Assembly (NCBI GenBank): GCA_018257865.1
Contig: JAEUBA010000197.1
Coordinates: 1 to 26,927 of the forward strand
Direction: 5' to 3'
Source: Stereocaulon alpinum
Taxonomy: Eukaryota; Ascomycota; Lecanoromycetes; Lecanorales; Stereocaulaceae
Length of the DNA stretch: 26,927 bases
Below are positions 11,925 through 22,040 of the stretch, one piece after another. Position 1 is the first letter of the stretch, and each line of letters starts with the position of its first letter. The position numbers and the translations under genes are program-made. The notes beneath the pieces were generated by a model that saw nothing but the letters and a program-made list of their open reading frames with translations, did not search any database and was not told the DNA's origin.

Positions 11925-11937
11925 AAGGGGGGGGGGG
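11925..11937 (+). other. Polypurine tract of Gypsy-1
   Basis: AA followed by eleven G lies immediately before the LTR start TGATATTACGGG. In LTR retrotransposons this primes plus-strand DNA synthesis. Confidence 0.85.
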
Positions 11938-12183
11938 TGATATTACGGGCTAGCCTTTCGTTACTTACTAGTTCTTTATTACTTACTAGTATTTATATAA
12001 CTTAGCCTAGGTTTAGCCTAGATTCCGCCTAAACCGAACGCTAGGCCCCTTTGGCCTTAGCGCCTATAGAGCCGCGCCCTAATATATTATATACACGCTC
12101 TATATATATAGCTTTCCTTCCTTAGATTTATTCTCCTAGTCTAATAACACCCCTATTAACTCGCTCTAGGCCGGCCCCTAATA
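11938..12183 (+). repeat. Gypsy-1 3' LTR
   Basis: It starts TGATATTACGGGCTAGCC directly after the polypurine tract. It contains TATA-like sequence at about 12,080-12,110 and ends near GGCCGGCCCCTAATA, an imperfect inverted match of its start. The next base begins LINE-A, so the last few bases may be lost. No partner LTR is in the window, so the end is inferred. Confidence 0.7.
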
Positions 12184-12925
12184 GCTTATAGAGGATAAAG
12201 CTTCGTTAAATAATAAAACCCTTAAAAGGATTAAGGCTTTAAGGTTAAATAACTAAAGGACTTAAGAAGAACTACTAGAATCCTACTAATAATAGCTAGA
12301 GTACGTAGAGTAGTAGGTTATTAATCTTTATAATAAGTTAGATAAAGCTAAGTAATATACGTAGGAGGTAACTACCTCTAGCCCTATATATATATTAATA
12401 GCTTCGTTAAACTATAAAAAAGCTATAAACTTAATAGAATACGAAGAATAGCTAGTAATAGTTACTAGATTTATAAGTCTTTTCGTAGACCTATCTATTT
12501 AACTCGTTAAAGGAGAAAGAGAGAGGCTTATAGATATTAAGGCCCTAGTAGCTTAAAAGATCTAAGAGGCGCTATAAGGGGATAGATACTTAGAATAAGG
12601 AAGTATATTCTACTAGAGAATCCCTAGGGGATCGTAGTTTTTAAAGGATAATAGTATATTACTACCTAACTAACAGCTCGTTCTATATAAAATATAGTTA
12701 ATATTTAAGGTATTAGAACGAGAAGTTAATAACCTTCCGAAATATAAAGAAACGATCCTAATTAATAAGTTCGTTAGAAATAACCTTATATCGTAGGCCT
12801 AGGCCTCTAGGGGATTATCTTTAAAAAACTAAGAAGTTCCGTAGCGAATAGGCTACGCGGTAGAACCTATTAAAAGGTTAAATAAATCGCTACTACTAAA
12901 TTATATACTAATATTAGATTTAGGT
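12184..12925 (+). pseudogene. LINE-A 5' module, ORF1-like frame of unknown function
   Basis: A charged, Gln/Leu/Lys-rich frame with coiled-coil character near its start (TQEELLESYQQQLEYV-type in the sister copy, with Gln as stops). It shares about 740 bp with LINE-B 17,507-18,241. Its position before ORF2 sequence suggests an ORF1/gag-like remnant, but I recognise no named domain. Confidence 0.45.
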
Positions 12926-13615
12926 GCTAGATACCCTAGTTATAAGGTACTAAGTACTAAGGGGGGTCTACCCCTTAATAATTAAAGGTAACCGTATAAT
13001 CCGTAGGAGACTATAGGGAAAGAGAGGAAGAGCGCGCCTAATACGCCTAACCCTATTACTTAAAAAGGAAGTATAAGCCCTCTAAGAGCTTAAAGCGAAG
13101 GATTAGGACTAAGTATTAATAATAATAAGGTAGAAGATATATTAGTATAACTTAGAAAAGGATATTAAGAAGTACTAAGATATAGGCGTCCTAGCTAAGA
13201 AAATATAAAGTTAGGTAATAGAGAAATAGACTAAGTAGTAGGAGGTATATAAAGATACTATCCCTAAGTACTCTTATATACCTATATAAAAGGAGCTATT
13301 ATTTAGTAATAGGTATAACTACTACCTAAAGCTTAAGAAGGCGGAAAGTTTAATAGTAATCTAGCTCTAAAGTAGTAAGAATAGGTTTAACTACTTTTTA
13401 TATAAGGTAAGAGTACTAAGGGTCCTTAGTACCTACTATAGCTATAGCTAAAGAAAATAGGATATAAAGTATATTCTCCTATACTACTTAGAACTTAGCG
13501 ACTCTTATAGGGAACTTATTAAGGAGGCGGAGACTTATAATATTAGAGTTATACTAGTTAAGACTACTAGTATAAGGGCGGCTACGAGATAGCTAGTTAG
13601 GTTAGAATTCCTAAT
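12184..13615 (+). mobile_element. LINE-A: Tad/I-type non-LTR element, RT core deleted, 3' cut
   Basis: Homologous to LINE-B in two blocks: 12,184-12,925 to about 17,507-18,241, and 12,927-13,615 to about 19,210-19,900. The missing middle (about 970 bp) holds the RT core. The second block encodes the ORF2 C-terminus with the cysteine/histidine-rich region of Tad-like elements (RFNYFLYKVRV, YILLYYLELSD), Cys/His mostly Tyr. It starts directly after the Gypsy-1 LTR and is cut at 13,615 by another element. All frames are broken by RIP. Confidence 0.85.
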
Positions 13616-13815
13616 ACTATATAGGCTCTTTACTAAGAATTAATCTCGTTATAATATAAGTTTAATATAGTTATTTAACCGATTTAAGTTTATACTAGTT
13701 CTAGAACGCTATTAATACTAGAATATTACTATTCTAAAACTATAAGAACTATTAATAATTTTATAACTATTAGATAATAGTTAAGTAACTCTAACCCCAA
13801 CCCTAACTATAGTAT
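13616..13815 (+). repeat. Conserved end of the 1.1 kb element (copy 2, inverted)
   Basis: Begins ACTATATAGGCTCTTTAC, the reverse complement of 3,215 leftwards, and runs about 200 bp to CCCTAACTATAG. It interrupts LINE-A at 13,615/13,616. The inner motif AACTCTAACCCCAACCCTAAC is related to that at 3,015-3,050. Beyond 13,815 the two copies diverge: no minisatellite follows here. Confidence 0.85.
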
Positions 13816-14540
13816 AAATATACTTAAAATAGAAGCTTTCTATAGAGGCCTAACTTAGTTAAGTACTTCTACCTAAAGACTAAGGTATACTTTATCTAAA
13901 TATAATCTTACTAAGTATAGGTAAAAGCTAGCTTACTTCTATTTATCTTCTATACTAATAGACTAGAGGATCTATATACTTTATTACCTATATCTATCTC
14001 CTACTAATATACTATATACTACTTATATTTTACTCCTTATTAATATATATAAGTAGTAAGTAATAAGCTATTAGATAAATATATTATAAGTAGTATCCTT
14101 CTATAAATAGATTTCTTCCTTAGTAAGATATTATTAGTTATTCCTTCTCTACCTCTAGTATATTATTAGTATTACTTCTATTAATACTAGTATTATTATT
14201 AGTATTATTACTACTATAAGATATTAGAGGTAGGCTAGATTTAGAGGTACTATTATTACCTACTAGAGGAATATTACTACTAGGATTATCGTTTTTACCT
14301 AATTTTATAAGTAACGTATTAGAATTATTATTAATATTAAACTTAGGAGCCCGTTTATATTAAATACTATAGGGGATATTCCTTTCTAAGTAGTTATTAA
14401 GACTTAGGTAGAAACCGGTCTTCGTATAAAGTATATTAAATATATTAATAAGATACTTTCGGTTATACTTTAACTATATATAGTTAAAGGGGTCTTTATT
14501 ATATAGTATAGATATACGCTAGTATATTACTAGTTATAGA

Positions 14541-14812
14541 TACTACCCGGAAAGGTATAGGATATTTTTTTGACTTAGAATTTTCCAGATTTTACACTTT
14601 TTTAAAATATTAATATCTTTATAGTCTATTAATATTTTTTAGTAATTCTTGAAGCTATAGCTAGCGTTTAAGCTATATTATTAGTATAAACCTTAATATT
14701 ACGTCATTTTACTAATAATAGCCGAGTGGGATCAAAAAATATACTATCCCGTTGGGATGGTATCTCGAAAATAGGCCAAATACCATACCAAATACCATAC
14801 CTTTCCGGGCAG
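14541..14812. mobile_element. MITE-like element, about 272 bp, with inverted ends and 10-bp target duplication
   Basis: The left end (T)ACTACCCGGAAAGGTATAGG and the right end CCATACCTTTCCGGGCAG are inverted copies, with CTA/CTG differing by a RIP-type change. TAGTTATAGA flanks it exactly on both sides (14,531-14,540 and 14,813-14,822). The inside keeps many TG/CA dinucleotides and has two copies of AAATACCATACC near the right end. It has no coding frame. A 9-11-bp duplication would suit a Mutator-like superfamily, but ends alone do not settle this. Confidence 0.75.
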
Positions 14813-15542
14813 TAGTTATAGAAATACGTCTATAGAGTACTTTATTATTATATATATATATTAAAGGGTTCTATAAGTACTTATACTTTAGAAATTATAG
14901 CCTCTTAAGTAGTATCTTATTAAAGTCTATAGCTTTAATACCGAACTTAAAAACTAAATCTAATTAAGACTTAGTATAATCCTAGCTTATTACGGCCTTA
15001 AACTCTTTAAATATTATAATACTCGTAATATATTTAGATATTATTAGTCTAAGTATTATAAGGAATTATACCTACTACTTATCCGCTACTATAAGGACGT
15101 TAGTCTTCTACTATTTATATACATACTAGACCCGAACTTTAGCTTCTTTATATATATAGTAACTAGCTTTTATTCTTAGGAATATAACTTATACTAGCTC
15201 CTTTATAAAGCTATTAGAGAGAAATACTAAAAAATATCGACGGGTAATAATATTTAACTCTATATATACCTCTTCTTTAGTCTTACTAAGATATACTAAT
15301 AGTACCGTCTATTTTTACTAACTATCTACTTATAAGGTTATTAATAAGGTACTCCTTAACCGCTTAGGCGCTACGGAAGGCTTTAGGATTATATAGCTAG
15401 TTATAGGGTATTATAATACTAAGGCTATAGTCTTCTAACTAGATAAGGATCGTATAGGTATATAGGTAGATATAGGTACCTTTAAAGTTAATATCTTACC
15501 TAATAATAATAATTTTTAAGATATTACTAATAGTTTTTATAA

Positions 15543-15638
15543 TCTAAGTAGGTCTTTTTAAGAAGGAGGAAGGTAATTTTATATTTATAGTCTAAGTAGG
15601 TCTTTTTAAAAAGGAGAAAGGTATTTTTATAAGCTTAG
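15543..15638. repeat. 48-bp tandem duplication
   Basis: TCTAAGTAGGTCTTTTTA starts at 15,543 and again at 15,591, followed by similar AGAAGGAGGAAGG and AAAAGGAGAAAGG. The 48-bp period equals sixteen codons and keeps the minus-strand frame. Confidence 0.85.
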
Positions 15639-16055
15639 GTAAGATTTAGTATTATCTTACTATAAAGTAAGCTATAAACTTAGGGATATTCTTATCTTTC
15701 TTATCTAAGCTTATTATTAGCTATAATAAAGAGGTATAATATACTTTAGATCTTATCTTTATAGGGCTTATTATTTATTAATTCTTATTAGAGTTAGAAT
15801 TATTAAGCTACTACTTACGACGGTAATTATTATAACCTAATATAGTTACCTAAAGTTTATTACGAGAGTTATATTAAGGTACTATAGGCTTATTCGGGGT
15901 TAACGGATAAGTCCTTCTTTAACTAGAAGACTTTAATATAGCTTTTTATAAACTATAGGTACTAGCTATAATAAGTATAAGTTTAAGCTAATTATTACGG
16001 GTCTAGGCGTAATAAGGAATATACTAGGCTAAGTAGTCTAGGGACCGCTATTACG

Positions 16056-16358
16056 TAACTAGTCGTAGTGCTTATAGTAATCGTAGGGTGCGACTACTAC
16101 GCCCCTAATAACTAGTCGTAGTAATCGTACTAGTTATAGGATATAATTAGGGTGCCTTAGGAGAGTATAGAGCTCTTCCCTTAAATATATAAAGAAGGGT
16201 TTTCCTTTAGTAGAATATTTTCTAGTCTCTTTATATTTAACTTATATAATAGAGAGGAGTCTTAGCTAAAGATACTTTAATAACTATCTATCTCTATTAC
16301 TCCTTTATACTTAATATACTATATAATTTACCCGTAGGAGTTAAACCCCCCCGTTATA
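16056..16358 (+). repeat. Probable Gypsy-2 5' LTR
   Basis: It probably starts TATTACGTAACTAG (TG to TA at the first dinucleotide), has a TATA box ATATATAAAG at 16,185-16,194, and ends near CCCGTTATA about 30 bp before the likely gag start at 16,389. ACTAGTCGTAGT is repeated at about 16,065 and 16,111. A few TG dinucleotides survive at 16,075-16,160. With no second LTR in the window, both ends are inferred. Confidence 0.5.
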
Positions 16359-16388
16359 CTTTAAATACTATACTTTAGACTATATAGT

Positions 16389-17500
16389 ATAAGTACTTCT
16401 AGTTCTATTAAAGGAGAGAGGTAATATATCCTAAAGGATAGAGAAATAGGTAGCTTTTAAGGTAGAAGCCCTATATCTATCCCTAAAAAGGGAATTACTA
16501 TTAGAGAGGGAGGAATAAAGTTACCTAATCCTACTAAGTTCTCTAGTAAGAAGGGAGGCTTAAATACGTTCTTAAGATAGGTCGACTTATATATAGTATT
16601 TTATACTTTAACCTTTATAATAGTAAAAGCTAGGAATATTTTCTATTTATTATACCTTAAAGGCGACGTAGTAGCTACGCTTTAACCTTAGTTAAAAGAA
16701 TATCTTATAATCTAAAATCTAAATATAATAGAAGATAAAGAAGCGAAAATTATTACTAATAAGTTATATATATTAGGAACTTACTAAGATTTTACTTTAG
16801 GGATAGTACTAAAGAAAGAAGATTAGAGCGTAAGCTTATAAATCTCTAATAGAAGGGATCGGTAATAGAATATATAGCGTATTTTAGAGGTATTACTTAT
16901 TAGCTTAAGTAGTTAGAAGATACTTAAGTAGCTAAGTATTATAAAGGGCTAAAGGATAAGATTAAGGATAAGCTCGCCTATTTTAAAGATATTAGGAATT
17001 TTTAATACCTAATTATAAAAGTCTATTCTATTAATAACCGGTTATATAAGAGAAGGATAGAACGGAAGGCTTCGACCTTAGTTACTAAGTTTAGGAGAAA
17101 AGAAAATATTTCGGCTATAAAAGCGAAATTCTCTAGGAAACCTTATAAAGGAAAGAAGTAAAAGAAGGACTTATTTAATATAGAGTATTATAGCTACTAT
17201 AAGATAGGATACTACTAAAATAAGTACCCGCAAAAGGAATAGGTAGTAATAATAGGGGATATAAACCCTAACTATAATAAATAGGAGTAAGTACTTAGTA
17301 TCTAAGGTAATTATATTAATTATTATAATACCCTATCTTAAATAGCCTGCTATAATACTTTATACTAAATATATTTTAGTAAAAAGGACGGATTAGGATA
17401 GTTTCTATAAAAACCTAAATAGTAAGTAGCTATAGTAAATAATAAAGAGTATTTTAATAAGGATAATCCTTATTAGGACCTATCTATAGAAAGCGAGTTA
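16389..17500 (+). pseudogene. gag: Gypsy-2 gag remnant
   Basis: The probable start is ATA at 16,389 (ATG changed by TG to TA), 30 bp after the inferred LTR. The middle reads as gag (LKGDVVATL, then after a small frameshift near 16,855 EYIAYFRGITY, KYYKGLKDKIKDKLA, INNRLYKRRIERK). The zinc knuckle at 17,186-17,227 has CX2CX4HX4C spacing, all four ligands now Tyr. The frame is cut by LINE-B near 17,500. TAA/TAG interrupt it throughout. Confidence 0.8.
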
Positions 17501-17506
17501 GGAGAG

Positions 17507-20130
17507 CTTATAGAGGGAGAAGTTTCGTTAGATAATAAAACCCTTAAAAGGATTAAGGCTTTAAGATTAGATACTTAAAGAACTTAAGAAGAATTACTAG
17601 AATCCTACTAATAATAGCTAGAGTACGTAGATTAATAGGTTACTAATCTTTATAATAAACTAGATAAAGCTAACTAATATATACGAGTAGTAACTATAGT
17701 AAACCCTATATAAGTATTATTAGCTTTATTAAGCTATAAGTAGAAGGAAGGGCTTATAAGGTATAAGAGGCGTTTAGTAATTACCGTTAGGTTTATAACC
17801 CTATTTAAGTAAATAACGATAGGTATCGCTAGGGGGAATAGAAGCGAACTTATAGAAATTAAAAATATAGTTATATAGAAGATTTAGGAGGTACTATAAG
17901 GGGATAAGTATCCAAATTTAGATAGTATAATCTACTAGAAACTCCTTAGAGGATCGAAGTTCCTAAAGGACGGAAGTATATTACTACTAGACTAACAGCT
18001 TATCCTATATAATATATAGATATAAATCTAAGGATTAGATTAAGTAGTTAGGAATCTCCTAAAGTACTAGGAGGAGATCCTAATTAATAAGTTTATTAGG
18101 AAGGATCCTATTACTAAAGACTTAGAGTATAAGTTTATAAAAAAATAATAGGTTCCGTAATAAATAGACTAAGTAGTAGAACTAACTAGAAGGTTAAATA
18201 AGTTACCTTAACTAAATTATATACTAATATTAGATTTAGGTTTTAGGTAAAGGTTAATAGTATTCTAGTAAGGATTATTATTAATAGTAGATTAAGTAGA
18301 GATTTAATTAAACTAAGCTTTATAAGGAAATATAGTTTACTTATCGAGCCTACTGTTACTAGATATAGTAGGGGTATTCGATAATATGTCCTACGAAAGG
18401 CTACTCTATAACCTGAAGATAAAAGGAATCCCTAAGGGAATCGTTCGGTGGACTGCAAGCTTCCTTAAAGATAGAGTGATATCAATTACTCTAAGAGGTA
18501 AAACCAGCCTAGTAGAGGCGGTAGAGATAGGGATTCCGTAAGGATTACCTATATTACTAATTCTATTTCTCTTCTTTAATATACTACTAATTAAAGTATA
18601 CTTAAAAGTAAAAATCTTAGTATAAGTAGGAGGATTTATAGATGACGTATACCTACTAGTATATAGTAAGATAACGGAAACGAACTATAGGTAGCTAAAA
18701 TAGGCCTATAAGCTCTACTAAACGTAGGCGAAAATATATAGGGCGATATTTACGCCTTAGAAGTATAAACTAGTATATCTATTACACGCCCCTAAAAGGT
18801 TTAATATAAAGGAGATAGTATAATTTAGTAACGTAGAGGTTAAGCTAGAAGCGAGTATTAGGGTCTTAAGGCTATATATTAATACTAAACTCCGCTAGGG
18901 CCTATATATAGCGTAGGTAAAGGTAAAGGCTACTACTTAAGCCTAGGCGATTAAGTGCCTAGTAGGATTAACTTAGGGAGCTATATTTAAGAAGTATAGG
19001 AAGGTATATAGTATAGTAGTAAGACCTATACTTATATTCGCTACTCTAATATAGTATACCCCTACTAGGGGGCGGGGAGCTATAGAAAAGTATATTAAGA
19101 CGCTTATAATAATATAGAATAACTACCTATAGATAGTACTTAGAGTATATAAGGTAATACTAGTCTAGGTCTTAGAAGCGGAAGCGGTTATTATACCTAT
19201 CTAAACCTACTTAGACGCCTTAGTTATAAGATACTAGGTACTAAGGGGAGTATACCCCTTAATAATTAAAGGTAACCGCTTAATCCGTAGGAGACTATAG
19301 GGAAGGAGAGGAAGGGCGCGCTTAATACGCCTAACCTTATTACTAGAAAAGGAAGAATAGGCCCTATAGGAGCTTAAGGTAAAGGATTAGGATTAAGTAG
19401 TAATAGCAATAAGGAGGAAGGTATATTAATATAACCTAAAAATAGATATTAAGGAGTATTAAGACGTAGGTATCCTAGCTAAGAAAATATAAGGCTAGGT
19501 AATAGCGAAGTAGATTAAGTAGTAGGAGGTATATAAGGATACTATCCCTAAGCACTCTTATATACCTATATAGAATAAACTATTATTTAGAGAAAGGTAT
19601 AACTACTACCTAAAGCTTAGAAAGGTAGAAAGCTTAATAGTAGTCTAACTCTAAAGTAGGAAGAATAGGTTTAACTACTTCCTTTATAAGGTAAGGGTAC
19701 TAGGGGTCTATAGTACCTACTATAGTTATAGATAGAGGAATTAAGATATAAAGTATATTCTCCTATACTACCTAAAGCTTAGCGATACTTAAAGGGAGCT
19801 TATTAAAGAGGTAGAGACTTATAATATTAGGACTATACTAGCTGAGGTTACTAGTATAAGAGTAGCTATAAGATAGCTAGTTAGGTTAGGATTCCTAATA
19901 TAGTATTAACTTACTAGGGAATAGCTCTCCTAGTCTAAACTCCTTATTAAAGTAGAACCGGTAATAAAAACCCTAAAGATAAAGAAGCCTAAGCGTAAGT
20001 AGAAGCTAAAGGCGGCGGAGCTACCGGAATATTATAGGGCCTATTAGGGTAATAGAGATTATTATTACTAGTATTATAGAGCCTAGCAGCGAGGTTAGAT
20101 AGGCGGAGTAAAATAATAAGTAAGCTAATA
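17507..20130 (+). pseudogene. LINE-B ORF: 5' module fused to RT and ORF2 C-terminus
   Basis: The 5' module (17,507-18,241) is like that of LINE-A. RT then begins abruptly in the middle of its domain: LLLLDIVGVFDNMSYERLL (about 18,345-18,405), IVRWTASFLKDR and IGIPQGLP (about 18,530-18,550), and the catalytic FIDD intact at 18,635-18,646. The Tad-like C-terminal region (VYKVILVQVLEAEA, YLDALV) lies at about 19,145-19,225, and the Cys/His-rich end at about 19,670-19,920. Unusually, TG/CA survive at 18,353-18,650 while the rest is full of RIP stops. The end is approximate. Confidence 0.82.
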
Positions 20131-20267
20131 AGCGAAAGTTTTTAGCTAGAAGGGGCGACTTTAGAAAGGTTTCTTTCGCGTCTAGAGGGCCTTTAACCCC
20201 CCTAGATTTCCTAATAATATAAGAGAATACCCTTATTAGTATATATAGATACTAGAATAGGCGTATA

Positions 20268-20285
20268 AATCAATTAATTAATCAA
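20268..20285 (+). repeat. LINE-B 3' tail, (AATC)n changed by RIP
   Basis: The tail reads CAAT, TAAT, TAAT, CAAT: two of the four units show CA to TA. The same tail occurs unmutated, on the other strand, at 26,806-26,823. Confidence 0.85.
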
Positions 20286-20286
20286 T

Positions 20287-21892
20287 AGTTTACTTATATA
20301 GAAACGCGAGCTATACGCGTTAATAAATTTTAATAGATTAATAATAGGGACTATTAATAGTTATATTAAAATACTTAACCTAAGGATAGAACGAAGATAT
20401 AAGAAATATACCTTTAATTTAGTACTAAGAGGGGTTAATAATATTACCCTAAAAATCCTATAGCTAAGGAAAGCTAACCTATTAATAGAATAAGGTTCTT
20501 AGAATATAATATTTATAGATAGTATACTAAATAGAGTTCTACTAGTCTAAGAATATAAATTTCTCTTAGTAGTAGCTTAGACTAGAGAAGAGATAAAGGA
20601 TAATTTTAAGTTAGGAAATATTATAATACTATAGAGTTAAGTTAGACTTATAAGCGAGACTACTACTATAAAAATCCTAAACGAATACGCAGAATTTAGA
20701 ACCCTATTTTAAAAAGAGAGTATTAACGAAGCCCTTTCTAAGTACTAGCTATAGGACTATAAGATTAAGCTAATCCTAAGTAAAAAACTTATAAGAAAGC
20801 TAATATACCTACTATTATAAGATAAGGTAGTTACTCTTATAAAGTATATTAAAGAGAATAAATAAAAGGGATTTATATAGAAATCTTAATTACCTATAGG
20901 ATACCCTATCCTATTTATACCTAAACTAAGTAGAGAATTACGTCTATATATAGATTATAGAGTACTTAATAATATAACTATAAAGAATAGTTACCTATTA
21001 CTATTAATAGGAGAGCTTTAAGATAAGCTCTAAAGTAAGAAATAGTTTACTAAGTTTAATATCCTAAGAGTATTTAACCGAATACGTATAAAGTAAGGCG
21101 ATAAGTAGAAGATAGCTTTTTAGATAAGATAAGGTCTTTATAAATATCTTATAATACTATTTAGGTTAACGAATACCCCTATAATATTTTAGATATTTAT
21201 TAATAATATCCTAAAGGAATATTTAGACGATTTCGTCCTAGTATATATTAATAATATACTTATATACTTAGATATATATAAGGAGTACGTTAAGTAAGTA
21301 TAGAAAGTACTAAGAAAGCTCGAATAAATAGGTTTATACTTAAAGTTATTAAAATACGAATTTTACTAGAAAAGGGTTAAATTTCTAAGATTTATTATCT
21401 CTAACTAAGGGTTAGAGATAGACTTAGAAAAGGTAAAAAGTATAATTAAATAGCCTATATCTATAAATAAGAAAGAAGTATAATTATTTCTTAGTTTTAT
21501 AAATTTCTACCGGAAGTTTATCTATAGATATTTAAAAACTATAGTACTTCTTACTACTTAAGCTTAACCCGTAATAAAGTACTATTTATATAAATAAAGG
21601 AAGTAGAGATATCCTTTAAAACCCTTTAGAAGTAGTTCGCTTCTAGTTTAATATTATATTAGTTTAACCTAGAGTCGCCTATTCGTCTCTATACTAATAC
21701 CTCTAATAGAGTAATCGGAGTAGTAATTAGTTAACTATCTATAAATAATAGCCCTAATACGGGAAAAATAGGGGAAATAGATATTACTTATTATTAGTAC
21801 CTTATAGCCTTCTATAGTAAGAAGTTACTAGACGCTAAAACTAAATATTTAATATATAATAAGGAATTACTTACTATAGTAGACGTATTTCG
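20287..21892 (+). pseudogene. pol: Gypsy-2 pol remnant: RT and partial RNase H
   Basis: RT blocks: LYIDYRVLNN (about 20,945), FTKFNILRVFNRIRIK (about 21,050), LFRLTNTPITF (about 21,160-21,190). The active site reads Y-I-N-N at 21,244-21,255, both Asp codons GAT to AAT after T. FINFYRKFI follows near 21,500, and RNase H reaches YLIYNKELLTIVDVF by about 21,890, where it stops short. A protease active site could not be placed with confidence (a possible IDS at about 20,515). Integrase is absent. Confidence 0.82.
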
Positions 21893-22040
21893 TAATATAA
21901 TTATATCTATTACTTAATACCTAAATCTAGTAACTTTACGTCTCTTATACCTTAGTACGCTAGCTTAGAGCCGGCGTCGCTAGCCTTTATAGTTCTAATT
22001 TCTCTACCTTTTTAAGGGAGAGGCCTAGAGTTACTGCGAT
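21893..22040 (+). other. Junction and leader of Gypsy-3
   Basis: Between the end of Gypsy-2 RNase H and the Gypsy-3 gag frame, this piece contains GC-rich AGCCGGCGTCGCTAGCC and CTCTACC motifs, possibly the end of a 5' LTR and untranslated leader. No full LTR or primer binding site can be defined. Confidence 0.4.

Larger units (their letters stand above)
126..12183 (+). mobile_element. Gypsy-1: Ty3/Gypsy LTR retrotransposon, 5'-truncated, twice interrupted
   Basis: The order gag, protease, RT, RNase H, integrase, chromodomain-like tail, polypurine tract, LTR is the Ty3/Gypsy (chromovirus-like) order. No 5' LTR is seen: the mutated gag begins directly at the unmutated flank. The element is split by a 1.1 kb insertion in RT (2,098-3,215) and a Helitron in the integrase (5,271-11,340). 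Removing the Helitron rejoins the integrase frame across the A|T target. All coding parts are inactivated by RIP stops. Confidence 0.9.
13816..15900 (-). pseudogene. Unrecognised minus-strand decayed frame
   Basis: On the minus strand, one reading frame from about 15,900 down to about 14,815 has only TAA/TAG stops and reads as a mixed, charged protein (for example TKSQLDLVFKFG, IDFNKILLKRL, SKTKEEVY). It resumes after the MITE (NILAYIY, YEDRFLPKS) and passes into an Asn/Ser-rich stretch near 14,170-14,330. A 48-bp in-frame tandem repeat lies near 15,543-15,638. RIP makes stops in every frame, so frame choice is uncertain; a shorter plus-strand reading exists at about 15,270-15,570 (INKVLLNRLGATEGF). 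I do not recognise the product. Confidence 0.35.
17500..20286 (+). mobile_element. LINE-B: Tad/I-type non-LTR element with RT core
   Basis: It shares its 5' module and ORF2 C-terminus with LINE-A, and ends in an (AATC)n-like tail at 20,268-20,285, a common LINE 3' end. Left and right flanks share a rough match (TATAGAAAGCGAGTTA before; TATAGAAACGCGAGCTA after), possibly a mutated target-site duplication. No apurinic endonuclease domain is seen and the RT N-terminus is missing, so it is also an internally shortened copy. The 5' edge is good to about 10 bp. Confidence 0.82.
16056..21892 (+). mobile_element. Gypsy-2: Ty3/Gypsy element, 3'-truncated, interrupted by LINE-B
   Basis: A probable 5' LTR, gag with zinc knuckle, then (after LINE-B) RT and the start of RNase H. 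Sequence and motif context differ from Gypsy-1 and Gypsy-3, so it is a separate family. Integrase and 3' LTR are missing: RNase H homology ends near 21,892 and Gypsy-3 5' sequence follows. Confidence 0.82.

Noticed and set aside
11927..11937. The run of eleven G as a sequencing error
   Set aside because: It lies exactly where the polypurine tract of a Gypsy element belongs, directly before an LTR starting TG. Its exact length may still be unreliable.
3010..13815. A giant 10.8 kb transposon bounded by 200-bp inverted repeats
   Set aside because: Gypsy-1 runs across the left repeat on both sides, and homology is abrupt at the inner, not the outer, edges. Two separate insertions in opposite orientation fit better.
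14541..14812. hAT assignment of the MITE
   Set aside because: The ends do not start with CAG and finish with CTG, and the flanking direct repeat is 10 bp rather than 8 bp.
15270..15570. A plus-strand gene (INKVLLNRLGATEGF reading)
   Set aside because: It is short and overlaps a longer minus-strand frame. RIP stops prevent a firm choice, so it is recorded only as an alternative.
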